From positions 1,794,001 to 1,858,000 of the forward strand of contig CP071032.1 of the NCBI GenBank assembly GCA_017134815.1: DNA of 64,000 nt, written 5' to 3'. Below the pieces are notes generated by a model, which worked only from the letters and a program-made list of their open reading frames with translations, was not told the DNA's origin and did no database searches. Below are positions 37,401 through 46,906 of this stretch, in pieces. Source of the DNA: Lentisphaerota bacterium (GTDB lineage: Bacteria; Verrucomicrobiota; Lentisphaeria; Victivallales; Victivallaceae). The position numbers and the translations under genes are program-made. The stretch's first letter is position 1, and each line of letters opens with the position of its first letter.

Positions 37401-38375
37401 TTACATCAGTTTTAGCCCCGGAAGGTCCTGTACATCAATCATACCGACAACTCTTCCGGCCTTGTCAACAACAACAATATCATTGATTTTACGGTCTTCT
37501 ACCACTTTCAACGCTTCCGCAGCAAGAGATTCAGCCCTGACAAAAACCGGGTTGCTGGTCATCACTTCCTCAACTTTCTGCTCAAGAACGTCAAGACTTT
37601 TTTCTGCATGCCGCCTGAAATCACCATCAGTAAAAATACCCAGCAGCTCCTGCTTGTCATTGACAATAATGGCACAACCACAGCGCGCACTGGTCATATG
37701 CAGCAATGTGTCTTTTACCTTTGTCTCAGGGGCAACCGTCGCATAACGTTCACCAGCACGCATGATGTCCTTTATCTGCATAGTTACCGCCCTACCAATT
37801 GCACCACCAGGATGCAGGCGACCGTAGTCCTCCCGGGTAAATCCCCGTTTCTGAAGCAGCACCATGGCAAGGGCGTCGCCCAGTGCCAGCAATGCGGTAG
37901 TAGTGGTGGTTGGCGCCAGGTTAAACGGACAAGCTTCTCTCTCAACCGGCATCTCCAGAGTAATATCACACAACGCCGAAAGTCTTGAGCCGGCACATCC
38001 GGTAATCGCTATTATCTTCATGCCCAGTCTCTTAGCCGGATTGAGCACCGCCAGCAGTTCTTCTGTTTCACCGCTGTAACTTAAAGCGACAACAATATCG
38101 TTTGACTGCATAATCCCAAGGTCGCCATGCAATGCCTCTACCGGATGCATGAATACACTTGGAGAACCTATACTGGACAAGGTAGCCGCAATTTTCTGCC
38201 CAATATAACCACTTTTGCCAACTCCAGTAAGCACCAGCTTGCCGCCGCGCTCCTGCGTTGCAAGGCACGCTTCAACAACTTTTTCAAAATTCCCATTGAG
38301 ATTGTCCCGCAAAGCCTTGAGCCCTTCAATCTCAATGTCAATCACCTCTCTCGCTTTTCTTATTATATCACTCAT
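37401..38375 (-). CDS. kdsD: D-arabinose-5-phosphate isomerase (KdsD/KpsF/GutQ family)
   Basis: 324 residues. Converts ribulose 5-phosphate to arabinose 5-phosphate, the first step to Kdo of LPS. SIS domain (about 30-180): GVGKSGYIGQKIAATLSS, MHPVEALHGDLG, ALSYSGETEE, then LAPTTTTTALLALGDALA. Two CBS domains follow (about 205-265, 275-324). The active-site His in HPGG of GRLHPGGAIG is present. Fits with arn, lptE-like and lpxL genes in the window. Confidence 0.95.
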   Translation of the reverse strand: MSDIIRKAREVIDIEIEGLKALRDNLNGNFEKVVEACLATQERGGKLVLTGVGKSGYIGQKIAATLSSIGSPSVFMHPVEALHGDLGIMQSNDIVVALSYSGETEELLAVLNPAKRLGMKIIAITGCAGSRLSALCDITLEMPVEREACPFNLAPTTTTTALLALGDALAMVLLQKRGFTREDYGRLHPGGAIGRAVTMQIKDIMRAGERYATVAPETKVKDTLLHMTSARCGCAIIVNDKQELLGIFTDGDFRRHAEKSLDVLEQKVEEVMTSNPVFVRAESLAAEALKVVEDRKINDIVVVDKAGRVVGMIDVQDLPGLKLM

Positions 38376-38431
38376 TTTTATGCCAGTTTATTAAGTCTTG
38401 TTTAATCAATGCAAATCACAACACTCGCCTC

Positions 38432-39280
38432 CTACAGGCGGCAGGAGCGCATATCTGTCACAATAATACCGCGAGCGCCAAGGTTCTGCAATTCGTCCAT
38501 GACATGATTGGTTTCACTTCTTTTGATCATAGCCTTGACAGCTACCCATTCAGGATTGCTGAGCGGTGCTACTGTCGGGGCCTCAATGCCTGGGGTAATC
38601 TGGCAGGCTTCCTCGACCTGATCGCAGGGAATATCGTATTCCACCATAGCATAAGTTCGTGCGACCAGTATTCCGCGCAGCCGCCCCAGCATCCGCTTGA
38701 CTTCCGGTTTTCTGGCAACTTTATCGTCACGTGCGATAAGGACTGCCTCAGATTCCATCAGCGCATCGCCCACCATCGCCAAACCGGCTTCCTTGAGAGT
38801 ACGCCCGGATTCAACAACATCGGCAATAACATTAGCAACTCCCAGACGGATAGATATTTCCACCGCTCCATCCAGGCGGATTATTCTGGCGTCAACTCCA
38901 CGCTTCTCAAGGTCACGCCGAACAATTTCCGGATACGAGGTGGCAATTTTCAGACCGCTGAAGCCATCCGGTTCCAACCCCGAATCCTTAGGCACAGCAT
39001 AGCGAAATCTGGATTTTCCGAAATTCAGTGGGAGGATCTCAGAAATATCCGCCCTGCTGTCTATTGCCAGGTCACGGCCGGTAATACCCATATCAAGCAC
39101 CCCGTTGCCAACGTAAACAGCAATATCACGGGGACGTAGAAAAACAAAATCAATGTTATTCACCGGATCACTTACTATCAGCTCACGACTGCTGCGAGAA
39201 CATTTATAACCGGCTTCTTTAAGCAAATTTACAGCTCCTTCAGAAAGAGAGCCTTTGTTTGGAATAGCAACTTGAAGCAT
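38432..39280 (-). CDS. hisG: ATP phosphoribosyltransferase, long form
   Basis: 282 residues from ATG 39280 (AAGGAGG six bases upstream). First enzyme of histidine synthesis. LQVAIPNKGSLSEGA start, DIAVYVGNGVLDMGITGRD, and the PRPP-binding block ADVVESGRTLKEAGL. The last 80 residues are the ACT-like regulatory domain with PGIEAPTVAPLSNPEWVAV, typical of long-form HisG that is inhibited by histidine and needs no HisZ. Confidence 0.96.
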   Translation of the reverse strand: MLQVAIPNKGSLSEGAVNLLKEAGYKCSRSSRELIVSDPVNNIDFVFLRPRDIAVYVGNGVLDMGITGRDLAIDSRADISEILPLNFGKSRFRYAVPKDSGLEPDGFSGLKIATSYPEIVRRDLEKRGVDARIIRLDGAVEISIRLGVANVIADVVESGRTLKEAGLAMVGDALMESEAVLIARDDKVARKPEVKRMLGRLRGILVARTYAMVEYDIPCDQVEEACQITPGIEAPTVAPLSNPEWVAVKAMIKRSETNHVMDELQNLGARGIIVTDMRSCRL

Positions 39281-39361
39281 TTCAGCCTCCTTAAAAATAT
39301 TTACAGCCTTCAAAGTTTATTTCAGGCAATGAAAAGCAAATTTAATCTATAAGCGGAATCA

Positions 39362-39625
39362 TCAGAGATATTTGTATATATCTTCCAGCTTGAGGTCACA
39401 GGCAAGCATCATCACCTGGGCATGATAAAGCAGCTGGGATATTTCCTCAGCCGTCTTCTCCCTGCCTTCATATTCAGCCGCCATCCAGACCTCACCGGCT
39501 TCCTCAATAATCTTTTTACCGATAAAGTGTTTACCCTTGATAAACTCTTTTACCGTACCGGATTCAGGGTCTCGAGCTGCAACCTTTTGTTCAAGTTCTG
39601 TGAACAGTTCATCAAAAGTCTTCAT
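39362..39625 (-). CDS. hisE: Phosphoribosyl-ATP pyrophosphatase
   Basis: 87 residues from ATG 39625 (a TTG at 39634 is too close to the AGGA). Second step of histidine synthesis. The [10 protein letters not shown] block and [11 protein letters not shown] form the four-helix MazG/HisE active site that binds magnesium and PRATP. Stands alone, not fused to HisI. 81 bases upstream of hisG in the same direction, so likely one operon, a two-gene his cluster apart from the rest of the pathway. Confidence 0.93.
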   Translation of the reverse strand: MKTFDELFTELEQKVAARDPESGTVKEFIKGKHFIGKKIIEEAGEVWMAAEYEGREKTAEEISQLLYHAQVMMLACDLKLEDIYKYL

Positions 39626-39797
39626 CAAAGTCAATCCTGTTTATTCAATTATCCTGAAAATATGCTTATGCTTAAACAGATGCAACAGCAGCACATTATT
39701 TTTTTATCATCCTGGACGAATAGTTGCAGCTAATATATTACCTATGCTTGAAAAAACAATATTTTATGGGAAATAACTTGCGAGCCAGCTGCCGCGG

Positions 39798-40904
39798 CTA
39801 ATTGGACAGCCCAAGTAAATCACCAATATTATCCTGATTGAAGATGTCCTGCATAAATTCCTTTCTCCAGCCCTTAAAAAATCTGGAATCAGGAGACTTA
39901 GTCACCAGCTGCAGATTGACTTCCCGGCTTGAACCTATCAGAACAGGATCAATATTTAGCTTTTCAGCCTTCTCAGCTATGAGCCTCATTATCAAATCCT
40001 TCGCCGGCTTCCTCGGCGGCCTGAGTTCGGGTGCTGGAATTTCCGCTTCCGGCCTGTTCAACCCTTTTTCAATGCATTGCAGCAACTCAGAACCATAGCG
40101 TTTTACGGCATTGGGGCTCAAACGGTTTACATTCTTCAAGTCATTTCTTTGACGCGGGCACTTATAGGTTAGATCAACCAAAACATTATTATGCACTATA
40201 TGGCTGCGTGGGCGATTCATGGCGCGAGCTTTTTTCTCCCGCCAGCAGGCAAGCTCCTGCAGCACTGCCAGTTTCTGGCCTTTGATGAGATTAACTCCCT
40301 TGATTCTTCTGAAGTATTCTTCCGGTTCCACTTCCTCATAAAGAGCAGGATTGTCATAATATTTCATCTCTTCAAGCAGCCAACTGTCTGTCTTCTGGGA
40401 TTTAGCCCGCCTGATAATCAGTTTCATTACCTCAGTCAGATATTTTACGTCATCGTTGGCATATTCCAGCATTTTCTGGCTCAGAGGTCGCTGCAGCCAG
40501 TTGGCCCGGGTTTCAGTTTTTGGCAAAGACACCCCTATAGTCTGTTCGAGCAGTGCCGCCAGAGACAGAATGGAAGTAGGGCTGCAGAAACCATATCCGA
40601 GCCGGGTGTCAAACACATTTACCGGACTGGCACCAGTTGCCTGCTTCAAAATTGTCAAATCCTGACAAGCATCGTGCAGAATTTTGGTAACATCCGGATT
40701 AGCGATTAGATCACCAAGCGCGGAAAGGTCTTTAACTGCCAGTGGATCAATAAGAAAACAATCACGGCCGACAGCCAGCTGTACCAGTCCGAGATTTGGA
40801 TAAAAAGTTCTTTCCCAGACAAATTCTGTATCGAGCGCGACAGCAGCTTCTCCGGAAGCTCTGGCTACCAGTTCTTTAAGTTCCGCTTCAGTGGATATAT
40901 ACAT
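39798..40904 (-). CDS. rnd: Ribonuclease D
   Basis: 368 residues from ATG 40904 (TTG three codons upstream also possible). 3'-5' exonuclease that trims tRNA and other stable RNAs. DEDD motifs: VALDTEFVWERTF, HDACQDLTIL, and the third motif LEYANDDVKYL with the Tyr/Asp pair. An HRDC domain follows (about 205-290), then a second helical region. The usual RNase D size. Confidence 0.93.
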   Translation of the reverse strand: MYISTEAELKELVARASGEAAVALDTEFVWERTFYPNLGLVQLAVGRDCFLIDPLAVKDLSALGDLIANPDVTKILHDACQDLTILKQATGASPVNVFDTRLGYGFCSPTSILSLAALLEQTIGVSLPKTETRANWLQRPLSQKMLEYANDDVKYLTEVMKLIIRRAKSQKTDSWLLEEMKYYDNPALYEEVEPEEYFRRIKGVNLIKGQKLAVLQELACWREKKARAMNRPRSHIVHNNVLVDLTYKCPRQRNDLKNVNRLSPNAVKRYGSELLQCIEKGLNRPEAEIPAPELRPPRKPAKDLIMRLIAEKAEKLNIDPVLIGSSREVNLQLVTKSPDSRFFKGWRKEFMQDIFNQDNIGDLLGLSN

Positions 40905-41182
40905 TTTTACCAATACTTCTTTCAGCTAAACACGAGTGCTTTTAAAATTTGTTTATAAGCTTTTTCAGCTTTGAACTGCAGTTTTTCTGCTTCAGGCACT
41001 TTCCATCAGGGCCCGCACCGCTTTTTTGACAAACAATGACTCCTAAGATAGTATAAATATTTAATAAAACCACATTTAAGGATATATTTTTGAGATTTTC
41101 TGTTCAAAACCGCTTTAATATTCAATAAAATGCGCTAACTTTGAGCCATAAAAACAAACAGAACAACATAAATATACGAATT

Positions 41183-41761
41183 ATGATCACAATAAAAACC
41201 ACTGAATTTGTCATGGGAGCTGTCAGCTCAAAGCAGTTCCCGAATGATAATCTGCCGGAATTCGCTTTTGCCGGGCGCTCTAATGTAGGCAAGTCATCAC
41301 TTATCAACTGCCTGGTCAACCGCAACAGCCTGGCTCGCAGCAGCAGTACTCCCGGCAAGACCCGGGAAATCAATTTTTTTCTGATCAACGCTGCCTTTCG
41401 CTTCGTTGATCTGCCCGGTTTCGGCTATGCAAAAGTTGCCAGACAGGAACAAATAAAGTGGCAGGCCTACATTGACTCCTATCTTTGTTCCAAACGCAAT
41501 ATCAGAGGAGTAATCCACCTGGTTGACTCACGTCATCCCGGACTGGATAACGATTTAATGATGGCCGAATTTATCAAACAAACCGGCTTGCGCTGTGCAG
41601 TGGTTGCAAATAAGGTTGACAAGCTTAAAAAGAACCAGATTGCTAAATCAAAAGCCCGAATAGCTGAAATTTTCGGTCAGGAGCCCATCATGTTTTCAAC
41701 CAGCAGCAAACTGGGCAGAAAGCAGCTCTGGAGTACCGTTGAAAACTGGCTGTACAACTGA
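41183..41761 (+). CDS. engB: Ribosome biogenesis GTPase EngB/YsxC
   Basis: 192 residues from ATG 41183. Essential GTPase for 50S assembly. G1 GRSNVGKSS, switch I region STPGKTREINFF, G3 DLPGFGYAKV, G4 NKVDK, G5 FSTSSK. No strong Shine-Dalgarno precedes either this ATG or a TTG at 41141, so the exact start is uncertain. Convergent with the unknown gene at 41777. Confidence 0.94.
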   Translation: MITIKTTEFVMGAVSSKQFPNDNLPEFAFAGRSNVGKSSLINCLVNRNSLARSSSTPGKTREINFFLINAAFRFVDLPGFGYAKVARQEQIKWQAYIDSYLCSKRNIRGVIHLVDSRHPGLDNDLMMAEFIKQTGLRCAVVANKVDKLKKNQIAKSKARIAEIFGQEPIMFSTSSKLGRKQLWSTVENWLYN

Positions 41762-41776
41762 CTGCTGCAGCCAGAA

Positions 41777-42523
41777 TTATTTTATCCACGGGGCAAAAAT
41801 GCTTAAGAAATCTCTCCAGATCGCCGTGGCATCCCAGGTTGAGCCTGCAGCAGAAGAATCTTCTGAAAAAACCTGAAAGGCTGTGCCGGCAAAAACGTTC
41901 AGCCACATAAAGTGATCGTCATTAATTTCTGTCATTACTGCACCAAGGTCAGCAGTTGTCTTAAGCTTGTTTAATATTTTCAGCACCATGGCATCGCGCT
42001 TTGCGCAGCGATACTTGAGTTCAGTGCCGTCAGGCTGCAAATCCCAGACAAAATGATCGATTTTCTGCACTTCTGCATACGGATCAAACAAAGCCGGGTC
42101 ATCAACATATCCACCGGAGATATGCAGTTCTACCGGCAGTCCGGAAGCCGCGGCTTTGCTTAAAGCCTCTTGAAAACTGCCGTCTATGCAGCCGGTGAGG
42201 AATTTCTTACGCCACTGCCAGGCATTAGTCATTATCAGCGACCTGCCTTTTCTGGAATTATAGACCGTCGCCACTTCCGGCGCCAGCCCCTTTTCCAGGT
42301 AAAAGCCGCAGAGGATTTTATCTGGAGCGCTATCACAGAATTTGCTGTATATTTTCCCGTATTTGTAAAATGGCAGCTTAATACCCGGCACCAGCCACCA
42401 TGGTGAAATTTCAGCTTTAAACCGGTTAAAAGGTCGGCGGGCTGTTTTGCCCAGTGCCGCAGAAGCCAGCGGCTCAATATCTTCAAGCAGCCGCCGCGGC
42501 GTTTTTCTTTCACAATAAACCAT
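41777..42523 (-). CDS. Conserved-looking protein of unknown function next to ispH
   Basis: 248 residues, AAAGG seven bases before the ATG. I do not recognise a family. No signal peptide or membrane helix. Rich in Trp and Phe (ISPWWLVPGIKLPFYKYGKIY near 40-60, TNAWQWRKKF, WDLQPDG, FAPWIK at the end). A short stretch LPVELHISGGYVDDP has conserved-looking Gly and Asp. It follows ispH by 23 bases on the same strand, so they are probably one transcript. Confidence 0.75.
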   Translation of the reverse strand: MVYCERKTPRRLLEDIEPLASAALGKTARRPFNRFKAEISPWWLVPGIKLPFYKYGKIYSKFCDSAPDKILCGFYLEKGLAPEVATVYNSRKGRSLIMTNAWQWRKKFLTGCIDGSFQEALSKAAASGLPVELHISGGYVDDPALFDPYAEVQKIDHFVWDLQPDGTELKYRCAKRDAMVLKILNKLKTTADLGAVMTEINDDHFMWLNVFAGTAFQVFSEDSSAAGSTWDATAIWRDFLSIFAPWIK

Positions 42524-42546
42524 TAAATACCTTTCTGAAGGTTAAT

Positions 42547-43491
42547 TCATTCCTGTTCAAAATCAGGCTGAACCGGCTTGTCTCCAAGCATCTCCTCAAC
42601 CTGTGACCAGCCTGACAGCTGCAACAGCTGCACAACGTCTACCACCAGACACTCAGGAGCGGAGGCTCCAGCGGTTATGCCGATATTTCCAGATTCCGGC
42701 AGCATTGTCGGATTAATATCCTCAGGACCGTCAATCAGTATGGCCTGGACGCCGCAACGCCTGGCAACCTCCCGCAGTCGTTGTGAATTTGAACTGTTCG
42801 GGGAACCAATAACCAGCACCAGTTTGCACAGCGGAGCCAGCTTGCGCACCGCTTCCTGCCGGTTTGTGGTAGCATAGCAGATATCACCATCACCCTCAAT
42901 AGAGGGATACTTATGCTTGAGAGCAGCAACTACCTCAGATACATCCTCCTGGCTCAAGGTTGTTTGCGTCAAGTAGGCAGCAGTTTGACCTTGCCGCAGT
43001 GCAGGCAGCGCTGCGACTTCTTCGGGAGACTGCACAATATATGCCTGCCCTCCTGTCTGGCCCAGCGTGCCCGTTATTTCCGGATGCCCACGATGACCGA
43101 TCAGAATTATCAGGTGGTTTGATTCAAGCAGCTGACAGGCCTTGCGGTGTATTTTTTTGACCAGAGGACAAGTCGCATCTACAATATTCAAGCCTTTTTG
43201 GCTGGCCTGTTGTTCAATTTCAGGAGCAACACCATGCGCGCTCAGAATCAACGTCGCTCCAGGAGGGACCTTTTCCACAGATTCAACAAAGATAACGCCC
43301 TGCCCGCGCAGTTTTTCCACTACAAAGCGGTTGTGCACTATCTCATGAAATACATACAGCACAGGAGGTTTTTCCTGTAGCACATTATCAACAATTTCCA
43401 GAGCACGACGCACCCCCGCGCAAAATCCGCGCGGCATCGCCAGCAGCAGCCGACCCTTGCTGTTATCAGGTTTTGACTTTTTTTTCCGCAT
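42547..43491 (-). CDS. ispH: 4-hydroxy-3-methylbut-2-enyl diphosphate reductase
   Basis: 314 residues from ATG 43491. Last enzyme of the MEP isoprenoid pathway, makes IPP and DMAPP with a [4Fe-4S] cluster. Cluster ligands Cys24 (GFCAGVRRA), Cys108 (ATCPLV) and Cys205 (CYATTNRQ) are all present, with the active-site HGV and SPNSSNS substrate loop. The extra Lys-rich N-terminal 12 residues precede the usual start. No clear Shine-Dalgarno, so the start is tentative. Confidence 0.95.
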   Translation of the reverse strand: MRKKKSKPDNSKGRLLLAMPRGFCAGVRRALEIVDNVLQEKPPVLYVFHEIVHNRFVVEKLRGQGVIFVESVEKVPPGATLILSAHGVAPEIEQQASQKGLNIVDATCPLVKKIHRKACQLLESNHLIILIGHRGHPEITGTLGQTGGQAYIVQSPEEVAALPALRQGQTAAYLTQTTLSQEDVSEVVAALKHKYPSIEGDGDICYATTNRQEAVRKLAPLCKLVLVIGSPNSSNSQRLREVARRCGVQAILIDGPEDINPTMLPESGNIGITAGASAPECLVVDVVQLLQLSGWSQVEEMLGDKPVQPDFEQE

Positions 43492-43899
43492 GACAAAGCT
43501 TAATACCAAATAGCTCAAAAACAAACTTCACATGTTATTTTGCGGTAAATTTAAACTTCATACCACATAATAACCCCTGAATAAATCAAAGCATGGCAAG
43601 TCCAGCTGAGCCGTCCAGTAAATATTTAACACCAAAAACTGTGTCACTAAAGACCAAAAGTGTATCAAACATGAAACAGTACCTAATCCGTTTTTTGAGC
43701 TTAAGATAAGTTGATGTCACCTTATTTACTGTCTGAAACTGTTGTTATGGTGAGACACTTCTCTCATAACCACCCATAGCTTTCATTATCTGATCTACTT
43801 ATTAATCCAGCACCAGATACCTCTTCATGCACAGAAAATAAAAAATTGGCATATAAAATGCTGTTTATTTTTACAGGTATCTATGTAATTCGGAACATT
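43492..43899. other. Intergenic region with candidate activator sites
   Basis: 408 bases between divergent ispH and the ABC exporter. TGTCAC occurs twice (43642-43647, 43715-43720), and TGTCT (43730-43734) is mirrored by AGACA (43753-43757); these are candidate upstream sites for the sigma-54 activator encoded downstream. A sigma-54-type promoter lies at the right end. No gene seen. Confidence 0.45.
43846..43862 (+). promoter_or_regulatory. Candidate sigma-54 (-24/-12) promoter of the ABC exporter operon
   Basis: TTGGCATATAAAATGCT: the invariant GG (43848-43849) and GC (43860-43861) are exactly ten bases apart, as in TTGGCAC-N5-TTGCT. Transcription would start near 43873, leaving about 27 bases before ATG 43900. 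A sigma-54 activator gene follows the operon, which supports the call; four consensus bases outside the core do not match. Confidence 0.45.
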
Positions 43900-45636
43900 A
43901 TGGAAATTGAGATGAAACAGACAACTCTCCTCAAACACATCTTTCGCTACAAATGGCTTTTACTTGGATCAACAGTTTGTTTTACAGCACTGTCCGGGAC
44001 GGCTTTGACTCTGCCATGGATGCTGAAGGTCACTATTGACCATATTATGCCGACTTCAGATTATTTTCTGTTTACCCTGCTCTGCATAACGATGCTGCTT
44101 ATTTACGCCTGCCGTGGAATGCTCCGCTACATATCAAATTATCTAATTGTCTATGCTGCCCAGCGTTTTCTGCTGGATATACGACATAAGCTGTTCAAAC
44201 ATCTGCAAAGTCTCTCGCTGCGCTTTTACGAGGAATACCGTACTGGCAAGTTGATCTCAAATGTAATTAATGATGTAGCACTTATGCAGATGCTGATCCG
44301 AATTTTGAGTACAATGGCTGACGGTATATTTTTGATAACAGTCAGTGTCGGGCTGCTCTTTGTGTTCAGCTGGGAAATGGCACTCCTGGTATTAGTGGTC
44401 CTGCCACTGCATTTTCTAAACTTCAGATATTTCAAGAAAGTGATCAAGAGTAATTCATTAGAATTGCGTGAAAAGATGTCGGAGATATCCGCTAACTTAT
44501 CTGAAACACTGTCCGGAGTAAAAGTGGTTAAAGCCTTTGCCAGTGAACGGAATGAGGCCAGCAGCTTTTTCAAAAGCCTCCGCCCCACCTTAGCTATGAA
44601 TTTGAAAATCACCACACAAGGGGTGCTTTGTTATACTATCACTGAAAATTTGAATCTGATGTCCTACCTGCTGGTCATCGGGGCTGGAATCGGCATGGTC
44701 GGCAGTAAAGCCATGACAATAGGAGAATTCGTTGCTTTTTACACCTATACCAGTATGATGGTGGACCCGATTAATCTACTGGCCAGCCAGTCAACCAATA
44801 TTTCACAAGCGGCAGCCGGAGCCAGAAAAATAATGCGGCTCTTGAATGAAATACCCGAAATCAAAGATGACCAGAATCCGATCAAAGCGAAAAGACTTAC
44901 AGGGAATATTGAGTTTAAAAACGTCACTTTTGGTTATGATTCAGGCAATCCAGTCATCAGTAATTTTGACCTTAAGGTTTCATCAGGCAGAAAAGTGGCA
45001 CTAGTAGGCTCCAGTGGTTCTGGAAAATCTACTGTCGGCAACCTGCTGCTGCGCTTTTATGACGTAAATTCAGGCAGTGTCAGCGTCGACGGGATTGATA
45101 TCAGAAAATACTCTCAGGAAAGTTATCGTAAAAATATTGGCGTGGTTCTGCAGAACCCGTTTCTTTTCAGCGGTTCAATCCGCGATAATATCGCTTACGG
45201 CAATAAAACCGCTTCAGACCGGCAAATCGAGGAAGCCGCCGCGATGGCCAATGTAGATGAATTCGCTTTCAGTATGGCAAAGAAGTACGGAACTGAAGTT
45301 GGCGAAAACGGCGTTGCTCTGTCCGGAGGCCAGAAACAGCGCATTGCGATAGCCCGGGCAATACTGAAATCGCCAAACATTCTGTTGCTGGACGAAGCCA
45401 CCAGTGCCCTGGATTCGGTATCTGAGTTTCTTGTTCAGGATGCACTGGACCGGCTGATGGCAGGGCGGACAACAATAATTATTGCCCATCGTCTGTCCAC
45501 AATCAAAAACGCTGACATGATTGCAGTGATGGAAAAAGGCAAAATTGTCGAAACCGGCTCTCATGACCAACTGATGCGACGCAGCGGTGCATACAGCAGG
45601 CTTTATAACACTCAGCAGCAAGCGGCCAACTTCTAA
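43900..45636 (+). CDS. MsbA-like ABC exporter (fused membrane and ATPase domains)
   Basis: 578 residues from ATG 43900, preceded by CGGAAC and placed just after the sigma-54-type promoter. Six membrane helices in the first 310 residues, then the ATPase: Walker A GSSGSGKST (370-378), LSGGQ (474-478), Walker B ILLLDEATSALDS and the H-loop AHRLS. No N-terminal C39 peptidase domain. Homologues export lipids, drugs or proteins. The next gene, a HlyD-type adaptor, points to export across both membranes, but no TolC-type channel is nearby. Confidence 0.9.
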   Translation: MEIEMKQTTLLKHIFRYKWLLLGSTVCFTALSGTALTLPWMLKVTIDHIMPTSDYFLFTLLCITMLLIYACRGMLRYISNYLIVYAAQRFLLDIRHKLFKHLQSLSLRFYEEYRTGKLISNVINDVALMQMLIRILSTMADGIFLITVSVGLLFVFSWEMALLVLVVLPLHFLNFRYFKKVIKSNSLELREKMSEISANLSETLSGVKVVKAFASERNEASSFFKSLRPTLAMNLKITTQGVLCYTITENLNLMSYLLVIGAGIGMVGSKAMTIGEFVAFYTYTSMMVDPINLLASQSTNISQAAAGARKIMRLLNEIPEIKDDQNPIKAKRLTGNIEFKNVTFGYDSGNPVISNFDLKVSSGRKVALVGSSGSGKSTVGNLLLRFYDVNSGSVSVDGIDIRKYSQESYRKNIGVVLQNPFLFSGSIRDNIAYGNKTASDRQIEEAAAMANVDEFAFSMAKKYGTEVGENGVALSGGQKQRIAIARAILKSPNILLLDEATSALDSVSEFLVQDALDRLMAGRTTIIIAHRLSTIKNADMIAVMEKGKIVETGSHDQLMRRSGAYSRLYNTQQQAANF

Positions 45637-45753
45637 TAATGCCAGTGGGGTCAAGCCGGTCCTTCAGGGCAAGAATAGAAAGCTAAACCTCGACTGCAAA
45701 CATGAAAGCGAAAAATTGCTGTTGAGCAAATAAAAAATTCAAAAGGTAAAAAA

Positions 45754-46827
45754 ATGACTGTAAAACTGCATTTTCAAGCCAGAATGAAACTGTTCAAAAA
45801 ACTTATCTTGTCCGTGATAGTGGTGATGGCAGCCGTGCTGGCAATGCTGTTTCTAACTGACATGGAAGACTCTGCTTGTGGTCGCGGAGTGGTGCAGGGC
45901 CTAAGGGAATACACATTACTGTCAGCAACCCGCAGTCACATAACAGAAATACTCAAAGGCGACGGCGACAGCGTTGTCAAGGGTGATATCATAATGCAGC
46001 TTGATGACCGCAGTTTGCAGGAGAAAATTACTGTTCTGAACTGCAGAATTAGAGAGCTTCAGGGAGAAATTGAAGTTGAAAAGGCTAATCTGGCCCTGCT
46101 CAAACTCAACCCGCTACCCAAGGAGTACCGGCATACTGAAATAGCTATGACTGAATTCAAAATCAAAAGCTCTAAGAGCTGCTATGAGCTTAAAACCTAT
46201 CAGAAGCTGTATAAGCGTAATGTCATTTCAAAACTTGAACTTGACCGGAAAGAACTTGAACATTTGAATGTATTGGCCACGGCCAGAAAGCATCGCGCGG
46301 ATTATATCAAAATCCAGAAGGGACTGGCAAAACGCATTATCAACCAGGCCGCTGCCAATCTGAATTTGATGGAATTAAAGCTGGAGAGCAAAAGGCAGGA
46401 ACTTCTTCTGCTTAAAAAACACAAACATGATTATGTAATAAGAGCGCCGGAAGCCGGTCTGGTAAGCTATGTTATGAATAAACCTGGAAGTTATGTCAAA
46501 CCCGGTGACATTCTGGTAAGAATTGCTGCAGGCGATACCAAGGTATTCACCGTTTTTGTCAATGAAAAGTCCATTTATAAAGTTAAAGAAGGACAGCCGG
46601 CAAGGATTGTCAGCAGCCAGTACAGCTATTTTGAGCATGGGTATTTTGAAGGCGAAGTGATGGACATTGAAGAGTTGCCGGAAACCCGCCCTGACGGAAA
46701 ACATTATCCGGTAATAATAAAATTAACCAGTGAACCCATGCCATTGCGGCTTGGATCCACCGGAGAGGCATCAATCATTACCGGCAGGGAACGTATCATT
46801 TGCAGACTGCTTGGCAGCAGAAATTAA
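45754..46827 (+). CDS. HlyD-type membrane-fusion (adaptor) protein
   Basis: 357 residues, AAAGG before the ATG. One N-terminal membrane helix (about 14-35), a split lipoyl (biotinyl-like) domain (ITEILKGDGDSVVKGDIIMQLDD and, after the hairpin, YVIRAPEAGLVSYVMNKPGSYVKPGD), a long coiled-coil hairpin about 90-220, then a beta-barrel. Adaptor of tripartite exporters. It pairs with the ABC exporter 117 bases upstream; the cargo is unknown. Confidence 0.88.
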   Translation: MTVKLHFQARMKLFKKLILSVIVVMAAVLAMLFLTDMEDSACGRGVVQGLREYTLLSATRSHITEILKGDGDSVVKGDIIMQLDDRSLQEKITVLNCRIRELQGEIEVEKANLALLKLNPLPKEYRHTEIAMTEFKIKSSKSCYELKTYQKLYKRNVISKLELDRKELEHLNVLATARKHRADYIKIQKGLAKRIINQAAANLNLMELKLESKRQELLLLKKHKHDYVIRAPEAGLVSYVMNKPGSYVKPGDILVRIAAGDTKVFTVFVNEKSIYKVKEGQPARIVSSQYSYFEHGYFEGEVMDIEELPETRPDGKHYPVIIKLTSEPMPLRLGSTGEASIITGRERIICRLLGSRN

Positions 46828-46906
46828 TTCACTTTTTATTGAAGATGTAAAGACTTTTATTAAATTTGATGTAAAATATTAAGAAGCAGAAGCCAAGGAA
46901 ACATCT

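Noticed and set aside
43900..46827. Bacteriocin or RTX type I secretion system
   Set aside because: No C39 peptidase domain, no double-glycine leader peptide, no Gly/Asp-rich RTX repeats and no TolC-type gene are seen nearby.
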